Shown: positions 52,570 through 62,115 of the stretch, piece by piece
Layout of the letters: every line of letters begins with the position of its first letter
How positions within the stretch are numbered: the first letter of the stretch is position 1
NCBI GenBank assembly: GCA_028282545.1
Contig: JANQHT010000156.1
Location: forward strand, 27,259 to 91,258
DNA length: 64,000 nt
Direction of reading: 5' to 3'
DNA from: Spirochaetales bacterium
Lineage (GTDB): Bacteria; Spirochaetota; Spirochaetia; DSM-27196; Alkalispirochaetaceae
Notes under the pieces: generated by a model
The model's database searches: none
Told to the model about the DNA's origin: nothing
What the model saw: only the letters and a program-made list of their open reading frames with translations
Translations under genes and position numbers: made by a program

Positions 52570-53409
52570 CTACCCCTTTACGGCTCCGGCCGCCATGCCT
52601 TTTATCACCTGTTCCTGGAACAGGACAAAGAGCAACATCACCGGCACAATCGCTATTGCAAGGCCGGCACACATAATCCCGTAGTCCGTGAAGTACTGGC
52701 CTCTTAACGAGGCGATGCCCAGAGGGATCGTTCGTAACAGCGGATTTGCGATAAGCACCGTGGCATAGACAAACTCGTTCCACGCATTGAGAAAGGTGAG
52801 GGTGCCAATGGTGGCCAACCCCGGTTTGGAGAGCGGTAGAATGATCGAAAAAAAGATACGGTACCAGGAGGCGCCCTCGATTAATGCGGACTCTTCGAGA
52901 GCTCGAGGGATGCCGCGCATAAATCCCACAAGGATAAAGACAGAGAGCGATGTATTTGTCGCGCCGTATACCACAATCAGACTAAGTCGGGTGTTCATAA
53001 TTCCCAGGCTGCGTACCAGCACAAAGGTCGGTATCAACAGGGCGTGAATCGGGATCATAATGCCGAGGGTCATAAGTAGGTAGATGCTTCGACGTGGCCG
53101 GACTCTGGCAAGCGAGTAGGCCGCCATTGCAGAGAGAAGAGCCACCAGCAGGGTCGAAAGCGAGGAGACCACCAAGCTGTTAAAGAAGTTTATGCCGAAG
53201 TCGCCTATGGCCCATGCAGTAGCGTAGTTCTCGAACTTCCAGAGAGTCGGAAGGCCAAAGGCGTTGGAGTAGACCTCAAAGTTGTCCTTGAGAGAGCTTA
53301 AGAGAATCCAAAAGAAGGGGTAGAACGCCGCCAGGGCAAAGAGGGCCAACACCCCGTAGCGTAGAAAAGATCGGACCGAAATGCGGGGACTAATACTCAA
53401 CTGATTCAC
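52570..53409 (-). CDS. ABC sugar permease (MalG type)
   Basis: This 279-aa protein has six helices, the EAA loop IPRALEESALIEGASWYRIFFSIILPLSKP and the usual end FQEQVIKGMAAGAVKG. Its start overlaps the previous permease gene by about 20 bases. It is the last gene of the binding protein/permease operon and ends near the response regulator. Confidence 0.92.
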   Translation of the reverse strand: MNQLSISPRISVRSFLRYGVLALFALAAFYPFFWILLSSLKDNFEVYSNAFGLPTLWKFENYATAWAIGDFGINFFNSLVVSSLSTLLVALLSAMAAYSLARVRPRRSIYLLMTLGIMIPIHALLIPTFVLVRSLGIMNTRLSLIVVYGATNTSLSVFILVGFMRGIPRALEESALIEGASWYRIFFSIILPLSKPGLATIGTLTFLNAWNEFVYATVLIANPLLRTIPLGIASLRGQYFTDYGIMCAGLAIAIVPVMLLFVLFQEQVIKGMAAGAVKG

Positions 53410-54289
53410 GGCGTGTCACTCTCCGAAATACCACGGTAAAGAGCAGGGCCATCACTACTATCGCCGTGGTAATCGCGCTGGCGAATCCGAAATTTCGTTC
53501 GAGAAAGGCAACGCGAAACATTAAAACCGTCATATAGGAGGACCGGACCCCCGGGCCCCCTTGGGTCATGATCCACGGATGGCCGAAGGACTTGAGGGAG
53601 CCGGTAACACAGAGAACGAGGGTAATCTGAATTACCTCCCACAGCAGGGGAATAACCAGGCGAAAAAAGACCTGCAGGCCGGATGCACCGTCCATATGAG
53701 CGCTTTCGAAAATCTCCTCGGGTATGGTCTGCAGAGCCGCAAAGTGGATGACCATATGCAGGCCGATGAACTGCCACACTTGGGGCGCCATGACCGCTCC
53801 GAGGAGCACATCGGGGTCCGATAGCCACTGGCGTTTGAGAGCGGCAAGCCCCAGGGTATCCAACACCGTGTTGAGCAGCCCCAGCTCGCTGTTATAGAAG
53901 ATGGTAAACATAAAACCAATAGCGATGGGGGAAATAACCACCGGAAGGAATATTAAGGCCCGAAAGAACTTCGTGCCGTGAGTACTACGATAGAGAAGAA
54001 ATGCCAGGACCAAGGCGGTCGGTATCTGTATAGCTACCGATACGCCGGTGAGCTTAATCGTATTCCAGAACGACGTTATGAACTGGCTTGAGGTAAACAG
54101 CCGCAAGAAGTTTTCGAGCGCGACAAAGGTTCTCGGCCCGACCCCATTCCATTTTACCACGCTGAGATAGAAGGAGAAGAGCAACGGACCGACGACAAAG
54201 AGTACATAGACTGCAAGACCCGGGAGCAGAAAAGCCCACGCCGCTACTCTTTTCTGTTTTTCGACGGTTAAAATCATTCTGTTGCACAT
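53390..54289 (-). CDS. ABC sugar permease (MalF type)
   Basis: Started at ATG 54289, five bases after GGGGAT, it is 299 aa. LLPGLAVYVLFVVGPLLFSFYLS is the first membrane helix, and the EAA loop is IPEEIFESAHMDGASGLQVFFRLVIPLLWE. A short CCGTCC hairpin stands between it and the binding-protein gene. No ATPase gene accompanies it. Confidence 0.9.
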   Translation of the reverse strand: MCNRMILTVEKQKRVAAWAFLLPGLAVYVLFVVGPLLFSFYLSVVKWNGVGPRTFVALENFLRLFTSSQFITSFWNTIKLTGVSVAIQIPTALVLAFLLYRSTHGTKFFRALIFLPVVISPIAIGFMFTIFYNSELGLLNTVLDTLGLAALKRQWLSDPDVLLGAVMAPQVWQFIGLHMVIHFAALQTIPEEIFESAHMDGASGLQVFFRLVIPLLWEVIQITLVLCVTGSLKSFGHPWIMTQGGPGVRSSYMTVLMFRVAFLERNFGFASAITTAIVVMALLFTVVFRRVTRRESVEY

Positions 54290-54334
54290 TGGATCCCCGT
54301 CCAACCACGGACGGAGATCCTAATAGTGTGATCC

Positions 54335-55633
54335 CTACATGTCGGATTCGTCGAAGGCTGTCTGCACCTGGTCGACAAAGTCCTCGGGAGTAATAATGCC
54401 GGCATAGAGTTCATCAAGCGCGGCTTTAAACGCGTTGGCCACAGCAGGATCGTGCATCTGCCAAAAATGGCTCGTTGTCTGCGGCCTATCCTGATAGTGG
54501 CGCAGCGTCTGCTGCATAACATCGTTAAATGCATCTACCGGCATATCGTAGGCTTTGGTTGGAATCAAGCCGCCTTGCATCAACTCGTTAAACATCTCGT
54601 CCGAGATCATGAAATCCATGAAGCTAATGAGCGCCTCTCGTTTTGCAGGATCCTCGAAGGAGGCTCGGTTTACTACGAAACCAAAGGTCGCGAAGCCGCT
54701 AATGAAGCTCGCAGGGGATTCCGTGGCGCCGGGTAGCTCCGGAACGTCGATCACTACCGACTTGTCCTGCATCTGTTGATCCATCGATCCGAGCATCCAC
54801 GGGTAGGTATAGATCATTGCCGCCCGACCCTCGTTATAGAGGGCGAATGCAGGACCCCACGCTCCGTTGGAGACCGTATCCGCAGGGAGCATCTCGTTTC
54901 GTCTCATTTCATCAATGATTTGTGCCACCCGAAGGGCGTTTTCTGTTGCAAACCGGCGGCTGTTCGGAAGATCGCGAATCTCCTCCAGCCCTCCGGGAAA
55001 CTGCTTGTACATTTCACTAAACCAGAAGTGCGACGGATTTCCGCCGTTACTGGCCATTGCAAAGGGAATAATACCGTTCTCTCGGAAGACCCGTCCGACC
55101 TCCAGCATATCCTCGTAGGTTGCCGGAAAGTCCAGACCGAACTGTTCAAACATTTCGCGATTACAGACAAAGGCCGCGACATTTGCCTCCATGGGAATGC
55201 CCCGAAGGGTCCCGTCGATGGTGAAGTGGTTAATACCCGCCTGGGTAAAATCCTCTCGAGAGACTACCGACGTTACCGCAAAGTATTCGTTCATATCGAG
55301 AAGGGCGTCTCCCTCGACCAGTGGTCCCAGGCGCTGAATGCCGCCCCAGTAGGAGAAAATGTCCGGTAACTCGCCGCTTGCCAGCTCGACGGTGATCTTG
55401 GTGACCATGTCGTCGCTGCCGTACTCTTCGACGACCAAATTGACGCTATCTGCGTTCTCCGCTCGATACGCCTCCAGCATCGGAATAAAGTAGGTGCCTT
55501 TGGAATCCGCCGCGCCCCAGGTTGTCGCAAAGCGAAGGGTGGCAACCCCGGATTGTTGTTCCCCGGAGCCCCCTGCAAACGCGCTACCGAGAACGAGCAG
55601 GATGGTTCCTATAGTCACAATGGACCGTTTCAT
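54335..55633 (-). CDS. ABC transporter sugar-binding protein
   Basis: The 432-aa product starts at ATG 55633 (55639 also possible), with a signal peptide ending SAFAGGSGEQQSG. TLRFATTWGAADSKGTYFIPMLEAYRAEN and GIIPFAMASNGGNPSHFW are characteristic of family 1 solute-binding proteins. It opens the operon regulated in all likelihood by the YesM/YesN pair transcribed towards it. Confidence 0.92.
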   Translation of the reverse strand: MKRSIVTIGTILLVLGSAFAGGSGEQQSGVATLRFATTWGAADSKGTYFIPMLEAYRAENADSVNLVVEEYGSDDMVTKITVELASGELPDIFSYWGGIQRLGPLVEGDALLDMNEYFAVTSVVSREDFTQAGINHFTIDGTLRGIPMEANVAAFVCNREMFEQFGLDFPATYEDMLEVGRVFRENGIIPFAMASNGGNPSHFWFSEMYKQFPGGLEEIRDLPNSRRFATENALRVAQIIDEMRRNEMLPADTVSNGAWGPAFALYNEGRAAMIYTYPWMLGSMDQQMQDKSVVIDVPELPGATESPASFISGFATFGFVVNRASFEDPAKREALISFMDFMISDEMFNELMQGGLIPTKAYDMPVDAFNDVMQQTLRHYQDRPQTTSHFWQMHDPAVANAFKAALDELYAGIITPEDFVDQVQTAFDESDM

Positions 55634-55774
55634 CGTCATACCCCCCATAACTGATATAGATGGTTAAGCCTAACAGCAGATAAAAAAAGCCGTAAATCGT
55701 AACATTCTTTAAGACGTGTAACGATTTTTTGAAGCGATCGAAGAACTCGGGCTGGAGCCCAACTTAAGGGCTCG

Positions 55775-55990
55775 TTACGTTTTTGTGCATCCCGCCGCCC
55801 AGATGTCGTTCGGTTCGCTTGCCTTGCTCTGTGGACACCCGGGATGCAGCCGTCGATGACGACGTTGTTTCTTCACCAGCTCTTCCCGCTCGAACAGCCG
55901 GTTGATCGTCACCTCAGCGCGGAAGAGCAGATTCACGCCACACGTGGCTGCGAAGAAATCCGGTGGCGTGATCGATGGGCGAACCACCAC
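55775..55990 (-). pseudogene. Transposase fragment (IS481-like)
   Basis: The frame contains VTINRLFEREELVKKQRRHRR and SKASEPNDIWAAGCTKT. This matches the linker and the start of the integrase core (APNDIWAxDFKG-type) of IS481-like transposases; the catalytic core itself is missing. It sits in a 463-base gap without other genes. Confidence 0.5.
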
Positions 55991-56096
55991 ACACGAAGGC
56001 TGACCGTGTCAGTCAACGCAAGCGCAAACGCAACGAGAAAGGGGTTCTCAGGATTGCCTGCCAAGGCGTCTGTTGCTTCGCAAAATGGGAGAGCAC

Positions 56097-57545
56097 CTAC
56101 GCCAACATGGAACGAGACCGAGCAATGATTTCCAGGATGGAGTTAAGAAAAGTCATGCCCTCATCCAACTCGCGTTCGCCAAGGACGATTTCGGATAGGA
56201 CTTGCATCATGAATGGGAGGGACGGGCCAAAAAGCTCGTGACGCACGGGTCCAATGCCGGCCGTTTCTATCTGCTGTATAAGCGTGCCCGCGAACTCGTC
56301 TTCAGTGAAAAACCGATCATGGAGAACGTTTCGTACAGCCGGTACGAGACCGGTCTCCCCAAAGTAAACCTCTGCAACTTCGCGGTTCGTGGTAAGGTAC
56401 TCGATCCATTTGTACGCCTTGTCAGGATGGTGACACTGATTCGATATGGCCAGAGCGTGTGTTAGAAGCACCGTCTCTGAACGATTCGATGTCCCTACTG
56501 GTACCGTATGCACTCCGTAGTCTTTTCCAAACTCCTTGTTTCCTATGCTTCGGTAAAACGCCCGACCATAAGGCCCATCGATAATGAAGGCAACATGATC
56601 CGTTGAAAAGAGAATCCTTGTGTCATGAACCGTTTTTCGAGTCGGGGTACCGGCTCGGGCCACCAATGACCGCAGCCATTGAAGAGCATTTCGATTCCTA
56701 TCGCCGTCAATGATGATATTCCCGACTGCGTCGGTGAAGCCACCCTCAAAAGAAAGAAGAAAAACATAGAGCCACATGAAATTAGGTTCATAGGGGTCGA
56801 AAGGCAGGCATATACCGTAGGTTCGTTCATCCGTGTTGTCTTGCACGTAGCAGGCTGTCTGCTCCAACTCCTCAAGAGTTCTTGGTGGTCGTTCCGGGTC
56901 GAGCCCCGCTTGTCTCATTACGTGCTTGTTGTAGTAGAGAACGAGTGGAGCCAGTGTCCAGTTCAGGGCGTACAATTTGTCCTTGTCTCTGCAAGCCTCG
57001 ATGTCATTCGTGTATCTACGATTTACGTTTTCCGGGGACACCAGATCATCAAGCGACCGCAAGACCCCGGCTCGATGGAGTTGCTGTAGCCAGTAAGGCG
57101 TGAGGAGGAGGACGTCCGGTGTTTCGTGATCTCGAATGAGCCCTTGCATTCCGCTCAAGTAGTTACGATAAGGTAGGCCAACGCTTTCGATTAGGGTTGT
57201 CGGATTAATCGCGTGAAATCCCTCAATGACGCGAGGAAGTGCATCCGGACTCGGAGTCTCGGCAGCCATCCAGTTGGCAAACCGTAGTACATCTTGCCGA
57301 AGGGAGATGTAGGTTCCCTTGCCCTGAATTCTCTCTATACGGCCTTCCTGCTCCAGTTCTCCGACGGCTCCTCGAAGAGTGTTTCGTCCAACATCGAGAA
57401 GCTGCATCAACTCTGATTCGGGAGGGAGCTTGCGTACTTCTTGACGCTCGAGTTCAGAGATCATGGCTTCGAGTCGCTCTCTCGTTACGGTCTTCTGCGG
57501 CTTCCGAACCACTGGACGGATCCCCCAATCGGCATGCATTTCCAA
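56097..57545 (-). CDS. GntR winged-helix / ABC solute-binding fusion regulator
   Basis: This 482-aa protein has a GntR winged helix at about 15-85 (ERQEVRKLPPESELMQLLDV, then RNTLRGAVGELEQEGRIERI and GKGTYI). From about 90 to the end it is a complete family 1 solute-binding protein: PRVIEGFHAINPTTLIESVG, ALNWTLAPLVLYYNKHVMRQAGLDPERPPRTLEELEQ, and HPDKAYKWIEYLTTNREVAE. There is no signal peptide, so the binding domain is cytoplasmic and must act as effector domain. It is the last gene of the sulfatase/ABC operon, whose own extracytoplasmic binding protein is a relative. The start is ATG 57545 or 57539. Confidence 0.85.
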   Translation of the reverse strand: MEMHADWGIRPVVRKPQKTVTRERLEAMISELERQEVRKLPPESELMQLLDVGRNTLRGAVGELEQEGRIERIQGKGTYISLRQDVLRFANWMAAETPSPDALPRVIEGFHAINPTTLIESVGLPYRNYLSGMQGLIRDHETPDVLLLTPYWLQQLHRAGVLRSLDDLVSPENVNRRYTNDIEACRDKDKLYALNWTLAPLVLYYNKHVMRQAGLDPERPPRTLEELEQTACYVQDNTDERTYGICLPFDPYEPNFMWLYVFLLSFEGGFTDAVGNIIIDGDRNRNALQWLRSLVARAGTPTRKTVHDTRILFSTDHVAFIIDGPYGRAFYRSIGNKEFGKDYGVHTVPVGTSNRSETVLLTHALAISNQCHHPDKAYKWIEYLTTNREVAEVYFGETGLVPAVRNVLHDRFFTEDEFAGTLIQQIETAGIGPVRHELFGPSLPFMMQVLSEIVLGERELDEGMTFLNSILEIIARSRSMLA

Positions 57546-57629
57546 GTGCAGTTTTGCCTATAAGATGGCCTGTTTGTCCCAGGCTAGCAAGCCGCAACGC
57601 AATTTCCGGACGTCTTTCTGAGCGGAGCT

Positions 57630-58814
57630 TCAAATAAGCTCCGCATAGAGCGACTTAACCTCGTCCCGATTCACTTCGCGTTCCCAGGACGCGTTCAATC
57701 GATTGAAGTTTACCCCGGCGACCAGCTTGTCGATATCTGTTTCTGACAATCCGTAGTCGGCGAGGCGCAAGCTCAGGCCAAGTCTGTTCAGCCAATCAAG
57801 CATCTGCTTCTCGACGTATGCGCATTTGGCGGTGACAGAGGCTCTCTTCACGGGCCCGCCGTCGTTCGAGAACACGCCCGACAGCAACGCGACTCTTTCC
57901 GGCCTGATTTCGGTCAGTTTCCTGAGGACTACCGGCATCGTAAGCGCGAGTGTTTCTCCATGCGGTATTCCTGCCACGCCGGAAAGGGGCAGTGAGAATA
58001 CGTGCAGAGCCGACTCCCAGGACTCGGCGAGGACCGAAAGACCACCTTGTGTGCCGGCCCAGTGTAACGCGCTACGAGCTTCTATGTTCTGGGGTTCGGT
58101 CGCCGCCGGCTCGAGGTTGTCAACGACAGTTGTCATTGCGTCTATCGCGATAGCATCAATGTAGGGGAAGGAGTCCGGCCCTACTACTTTTTCAAAGGCG
58201 TGAGTGAATGCGTCGAATCCGGTGGCCACGGTGACGTTCTTAGGCATTGTGACGGTGAGCTCCGGATCGACGAACGCATACTGAGGGCAAATCGCAAGGG
58301 ATCGTATGGGGCTCTTCTGCTGGGTTTCCGGATTCGTGAGGACGGAGTTTTGTGTTACTTCTGCCCCGGTACCGGCGGTTGTCGGTACGGCGATTATTGG
58401 GTGTACTTTTTTCTCCGGTTCAACCAGCCCGTTTTGCACTTCAACCGTGTAATCCCAAGCCTTGCCTCCGTTGGTTGCGACCAAGGCAGCTGCTTTCGCC
58501 GTGTCCATTGCACTGCCGCCGCCTACAGCTACCACGAGGTCACAATTGGATTCTCTCGCGGCGCTTGCGGCCTTTTCCACCGTAGTTGTGGATGGATTCG
58601 GCTCGACGTCTTCGAACAGGGTGTACTCAAAGCCGGCATCAGCTATGACCCGAATAACATTCTCACTTGCGGGAATACCGTTCATGGTTACCACGAGTAC
58701 CCTGCCAACGCTCTCTCTCTGTTTTTTAAGAAGTGGTGATAATTCGGAAATCACTCCTGGTCCAAACGCGATGTTCGTCGGTAGTGAATAGTGAAATCTC
58801 CGATTGTGTGACAA
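57630..58814 (-). CDS. Iron-containing alcohol dehydrogenase
   Basis: This 394-aa group III dehydrogenase starts at TTG 58814 after GGAGG. It has LVVAVGGGSAMDTAKAAAL (NAD binding), PTTAGTGAEVTQNSVL, and metal-binding residues in FVDPELT, TGFDAFTHAFEK and GIPHGETLAL. It would oxidise an alcohol or reduce an aldehyde, perhaps released from the imported sulfated substrate. It follows the transporter genes and precedes the fusion regulator. Confidence 0.9.
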   Translation of the reverse strand: MSHNRRFHYSLPTNIAFGPGVISELSPLLKKQRESVGRVLVVTMNGIPASENVIRVIADAGFEYTLFEDVEPNPSTTTVEKAASAARESNCDLVVAVGGGSAMDTAKAAALVATNGGKAWDYTVEVQNGLVEPEKKVHPIIAVPTTAGTGAEVTQNSVLTNPETQQKSPIRSLAICPQYAFVDPELTVTMPKNVTVATGFDAFTHAFEKVVGPDSFPYIDAIAIDAMTTVVDNLEPAATEPQNIEARSALHWAGTQGGLSVLAESWESALHVFSLPLSGVAGIPHGETLALTMPVVLRKLTEIRPERVALLSGVFSNDGGPVKRASVTAKCAYVEKQMLDWLNRLGLSLRLADYGLSETDIDKLVAGVNFNRLNASWEREVNRDEVKSLYAELI

Positions 58815-58866
58815 TTGTTTGCCTCCTTCATACGATACGCTCCAGTGTCCAAATCCTGGTTCGCCC

Positions 58867-59709
58867 TTATTCCTTTATTGCTCCTCCGAGTAGCCCTACC
58901 ACAAGATATCTACGCACAAGAAACACGAAGAAAATGACGGGAACTGTCAGTACAATTGCGCCGGCCGCCACTATTCCCCACTCAGCCGCTTCGTGCGACG
59001 CGAATATGACGACCGCAACCGGTGCCGTCATCGCCTTAGACTGCGTGAGAAGCAACGCGTACACGAAATTGTTCCATGATAGGATCAGGCACAGGACTGC
59101 AGTCGCCGCCATGCCCGGAGTCGCAAGCGGAAGTACGACTCTTACGAAAGCCTGCAAATCACTTGCGCCATCAATGTACGCAGCCTCTTCGAGATCGAGA
59201 GGAATATCGTCGAAAAACGCTCTCATACTCCATATTGCGAGCGTCAAGTTGAACTGGAGAAAGACGACGATTAGGCCAATTCTTGTATCGATAAGTCCGT
59301 ACTTTGCGAAGAACAGGTAGTAGGGAATCACAAACAGCATTGGAGGAACCATTCGGGAGGCCAAAACGGAGACCAGAATACCGTTGCGTCCTCGGAAGTG
59401 AGCTCTTGAAAGAGAGTAGGCAGCGGAAACGCCGATTACGAGCGCCAACGCCGTGGATGCGAATGCAATCAGGATGCTATTCGCAAAATATAGAGGAAAA
59501 TCAACTTGTCCAGTGAATAAGCCCTGATAGTGCTCAAAGGTGGGAACAAATATCCAATCCGGTGGAGTCTTGAAGGCTTCCTTCTGACTTTTCAGTGATA
59601 TTGTGGCAAACCAATAGATCGGAAAGAGAGAAACAACGAGAACGGCAAGGATAAGAAATAGCCTCAGGACGGCTCGAGCCTTTCTCGCGACTACATGGCG
59701 AGACATCAT
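58867..59709 (-). CDS. ABC sugar permease (MalG type)
   Basis: The 280-aa protein has six helices, the EAA loop IPLDLEEAAYIDGASDLQAFVRVVLPLATP and the end VRRYLVVGLLGGAIKE. Its ATGATG start overlaps the stop of the other permease. The ABC ATPase is again absent. Confidence 0.92.
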   Translation of the reverse strand: MMSRHVVARKARAVLRLFLILAVLVVSLFPIYWFATISLKSQKEAFKTPPDWIFVPTFEHYQGLFTGQVDFPLYFANSILIAFASTALALVIGVSAAYSLSRAHFRGRNGILVSVLASRMVPPMLFVIPYYLFFAKYGLIDTRIGLIVVFLQFNLTLAIWSMRAFFDDIPLDLEEAAYIDGASDLQAFVRVVLPLATPGMAATAVLCLILSWNNFVYALLLTQSKAMTAPVAVVIFASHEAAEWGIVAAGAIVLTVPVIFFVFLVRRYLVVGLLGGAIKE

Positions 59710-60569
59710 GCGATCACCTCCGATCGCTTGCCGTAGATGATCATAATACCTGCCACTAACCCCAGAAGAATGAGCGTTGCCATCACCAGGGCGCCGGCAT
59801 ATCCCATTTTGTAAGCGTTGAAGGCCTGAATCCAGATGTAAAAGTTAACCGGTTCGGTTGTGCTGCCCGGCCCTCCGCTCGTCATCACGTAGACGATTGG
59901 AAATATTCTGAAGGATTCCACGAGCCGATATATCGCTACAAATACAAGTATTCGGCGCAGTAGGGGTAGGGTGATATACCCGAACTTTTGAAGAGCTCCG
60001 GCACCATCAATGGTCGCGGACTCATACGGCGAGATCGGAAGCGCCTGAAGGCCCGCGAGCAGCAGAAGGAACACAAAAGGTGTCCACTGCCAAGTTGTGG
60101 CCAAGATTATCGCAGCCAGGGCCGACCACGTGTTCCCAAACCAATCGGGCCCCGCAATTCCGATCAGTTGAAGCAGATAGTTGACCCCGGGAAGCGTCGG
60201 CTGGAAGAACATGCGCCAAAGAATTCCGACGACTACCGGCGGCAATACCATTGGAACAAGAACAAGTCCGCGGGCCAGACCAACCAGATGACCTGGTTTC
60301 CACAATAGCAATGCAAGTGCAAATCCGAAAAGCATTTGCAGAACCACCGTGGAAATGGAAAGCAGTAGTGTTACTTGAATCGAATTCCAGAATCGCTGAT
60401 CCTTTATGAGCCGCGAGTAGTTCGCCGCCCCAACCCAATCTCCTCTTTCAAATGTGAAGGTATCAGCATCCGTGAAGCTTTGCTCGAACACCGTCAGGAA
60501 TGGAATGACGATGAGTACGATTAGTATGAGAAGCGCCGGAGTGACAAATAGGTAGTCAATGCGTCTCAC
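59706..60569 (-). CDS. ABC sugar permease (MalF type)
   Basis: This 287-aa permease starts at GTG 60569. Its first helix is FVTPALLILIVLIVIPFLTVFEQS and its EAA loop is LPISPYESATIDGAGALQKFGYITLPLLRR. It lies between the binding protein and the second permease. Confidence 0.9.
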   Translation of the reverse strand: MRRIDYLFVTPALLILIVLIVIPFLTVFEQSFTDADTFTFERGDWVGAANYSRLIKDQRFWNSIQVTLLLSISTVVLQMLFGFALALLLWKPGHLVGLARGLVLVPMVLPPVVVGILWRMFFQPTLPGVNYLLQLIGIAGPDWFGNTWSALAAIILATTWQWTPFVFLLLLAGLQALPISPYESATIDGAGALQKFGYITLPLLRRILVFVAIYRLVESFRIFPIVYVMTSGGPGSTTEPVNFYIWIQAFNAYKMGYAGALVMATLILLGLVAGIMIIYGKRSEVIA

Positions 60570-60611
60570 TTATTCCCTCTTTGGTGTGCAATTGAGCTCG
60601 CATCGGGCGAG

Positions 60612-60641
60612 ACCGGAAGAGGGCATGAGCCCCCTTCCGGT
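60612..60641 (-). promoter_or_regulatory. Intergenic RNA hairpin between binding-protein and permease genes
   Basis: ACCGGAAG and CTTCCGGT, extended by GGGC/GCCC with one bulge, form a strong stem around a 4-base loop. No U-tract follows, so it is more likely an mRNA stabiliser than a terminator. Confidence 0.6.
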
Positions 60642-60673
60642 ACAACCGTATAAGGCTTTGCTCTTTAGCGCGG

Positions 60674-62020
60674 CTACTCTTCGTAGTACCCCGCGTCCCG
60701 GAATACTTCGTACATTGCTTCGTTGGCTTCTCTCAGAGCAGTTTCCGCATCCTTGACGCCCGTCAGGACCTCCGACAACGCGATTGACACATGGTCTTCG
60801 GCTTCTCTCCATTCTGGGACAATAGGCCAGTAATAGGATTTAAGTGAGTCGAACGTCGCGTTAAGGGCTTCCAGGTATGCGCCGTTTCCGTAGTCAAATT
60901 TCTCCTGATACTCCGGGTCGTTGATCACCGATTTGCGCGTCAACGCAGTCTCGGTATTATCCAGACCGTTCTTCAGTTGTGTTTCCTTCGAGAGCGCCCA
61001 CATTATGAAGTCCCAAGCCGCTTCCTTCTTTTCGGAGCCTACAGGGATCGTGAGGGCGTGTCCGTTTGCGGGCGGCCAGTGCGCGGCGGGCCCTCTGGGA
61101 ACGGGAGCGAACCCTGTCTTTCCCACTGCGACAGACTGCTCGGGATCGAGGAAGGTTCCAACCAGCGGAGCCCCGTCGATGGCGATCGCTGCGTTGCCTT
61201 GCTGATAGGCTGCGACTACCTCGCTAAAGTGGGCGGTCGTTACACCATCGAAGCCATAGTTGCGGAGAAGTTCGGCATAGTACTCAGCGCCTTCAATCAT
61301 CTCAGGCGAATCAACCGTCGGATGCATGTCCTCTGGATAGTCTTTGACGAACCGTGCTCCGAAGGAGTGGGCAATCATTGGAAACGGCCACATCACCCCG
61401 TATCTGTCGCGTGAACCACGCATGGCGACGGCGGCGATGTCGTCCCCATGGATCTTTCGAGACACTTCCATGAGTTCCGCGAATGTTTCCGGCGGCGAGT
61501 CAATGCCATGCTCTTCGAACACATCTGTTCGGTAGTACATGATCACTGTCGCATTCATTGCGGGCAAGCCGTAGATATTTCCTCCGAAGGTGAACATCCC
61601 CACGGCGCCTTGAAGGAAATCACCAAAATCGAACTCTTCCGGATCCGTCAACTCCGGGTTGTTTATGTACGGATCCAGTGGTTCTATCCATTCCTCGGCA
61701 GCATACTTCTGAGCCGCGGCAAGACCGGCCCACACGACATCATAGGCACTACCGCCACGGCCGAGTTCGAGCATCACCTTCTGCTCGTACTGTTTTTCCG
61801 GTAACATAAGTAGTTCCACGTCGATGCCGGTCATTTCCTCGTAGATGGGAACCAGATCAGGATAGCCCCTGCTAACGGCTATCCTAGGCATGACAACAGA
61901 GATTGACTCTACTTGTTTCTCTCCGTCGCTCTCCTGGGTTCCGGAGCCGAATGCCATGTTGCCACCAAGTGCGACCGTGAGTGCCGACAGGACAACAAAG
62001 AAACGGGTTACTCGTCTCAT
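60674..62020 (-). CDS. ABC transporter substrate-binding protein
   Basis: Started at ATG 62020 after AGGAGAGG it is 448 aa; the open frame continues to 62167 without a signal. The signal peptide ends NMAFGSGTQESDGE. ISVVMPRIAVSRGYPDLVPIYEEMTGIDVELLMLP and MNATVIMYYRTDVFEEHGIDSPPETFAELME are typical of family 1 binding proteins. It lies after the sulfatase in the operon and may bind a sulfated or desulfated sugar. Confidence 0.9.
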   Translation of the reverse strand: MRRVTRFFVVLSALTVALGGNMAFGSGTQESDGEKQVESISVVMPRIAVSRGYPDLVPIYEEMTGIDVELLMLPEKQYEQKVMLELGRGGSAYDVVWAGLAAAQKYAAEEWIEPLDPYINNPELTDPEEFDFGDFLQGAVGMFTFGGNIYGLPAMNATVIMYYRTDVFEEHGIDSPPETFAELMEVSRKIHGDDIAAVAMRGSRDRYGVMWPFPMIAHSFGARFVKDYPEDMHPTVDSPEMIEGAEYYAELLRNYGFDGVTTAHFSEVVAAYQQGNAAIAIDGAPLVGTFLDPEQSVAVGKTGFAPVPRGPAAHWPPANGHALTIPVGSEKKEAAWDFIMWALSKETQLKNGLDNTETALTRKSVINDPEYQEKFDYGNGAYLEALNATFDSLKSYYWPIVPEWREAEDHVSIALSEVLTGVKDAETALREANEAMYEVFRDAGYYEE

Positions 62021-62115
62021 AACGCCACCTCTCCTTTTTCCATATTTGCCAAGTCTGCAACGCAGACCCATTGACCATTCCTGGTAGCTTCTTTCTCCGT
62101 CAGCCTCCTTTACTA

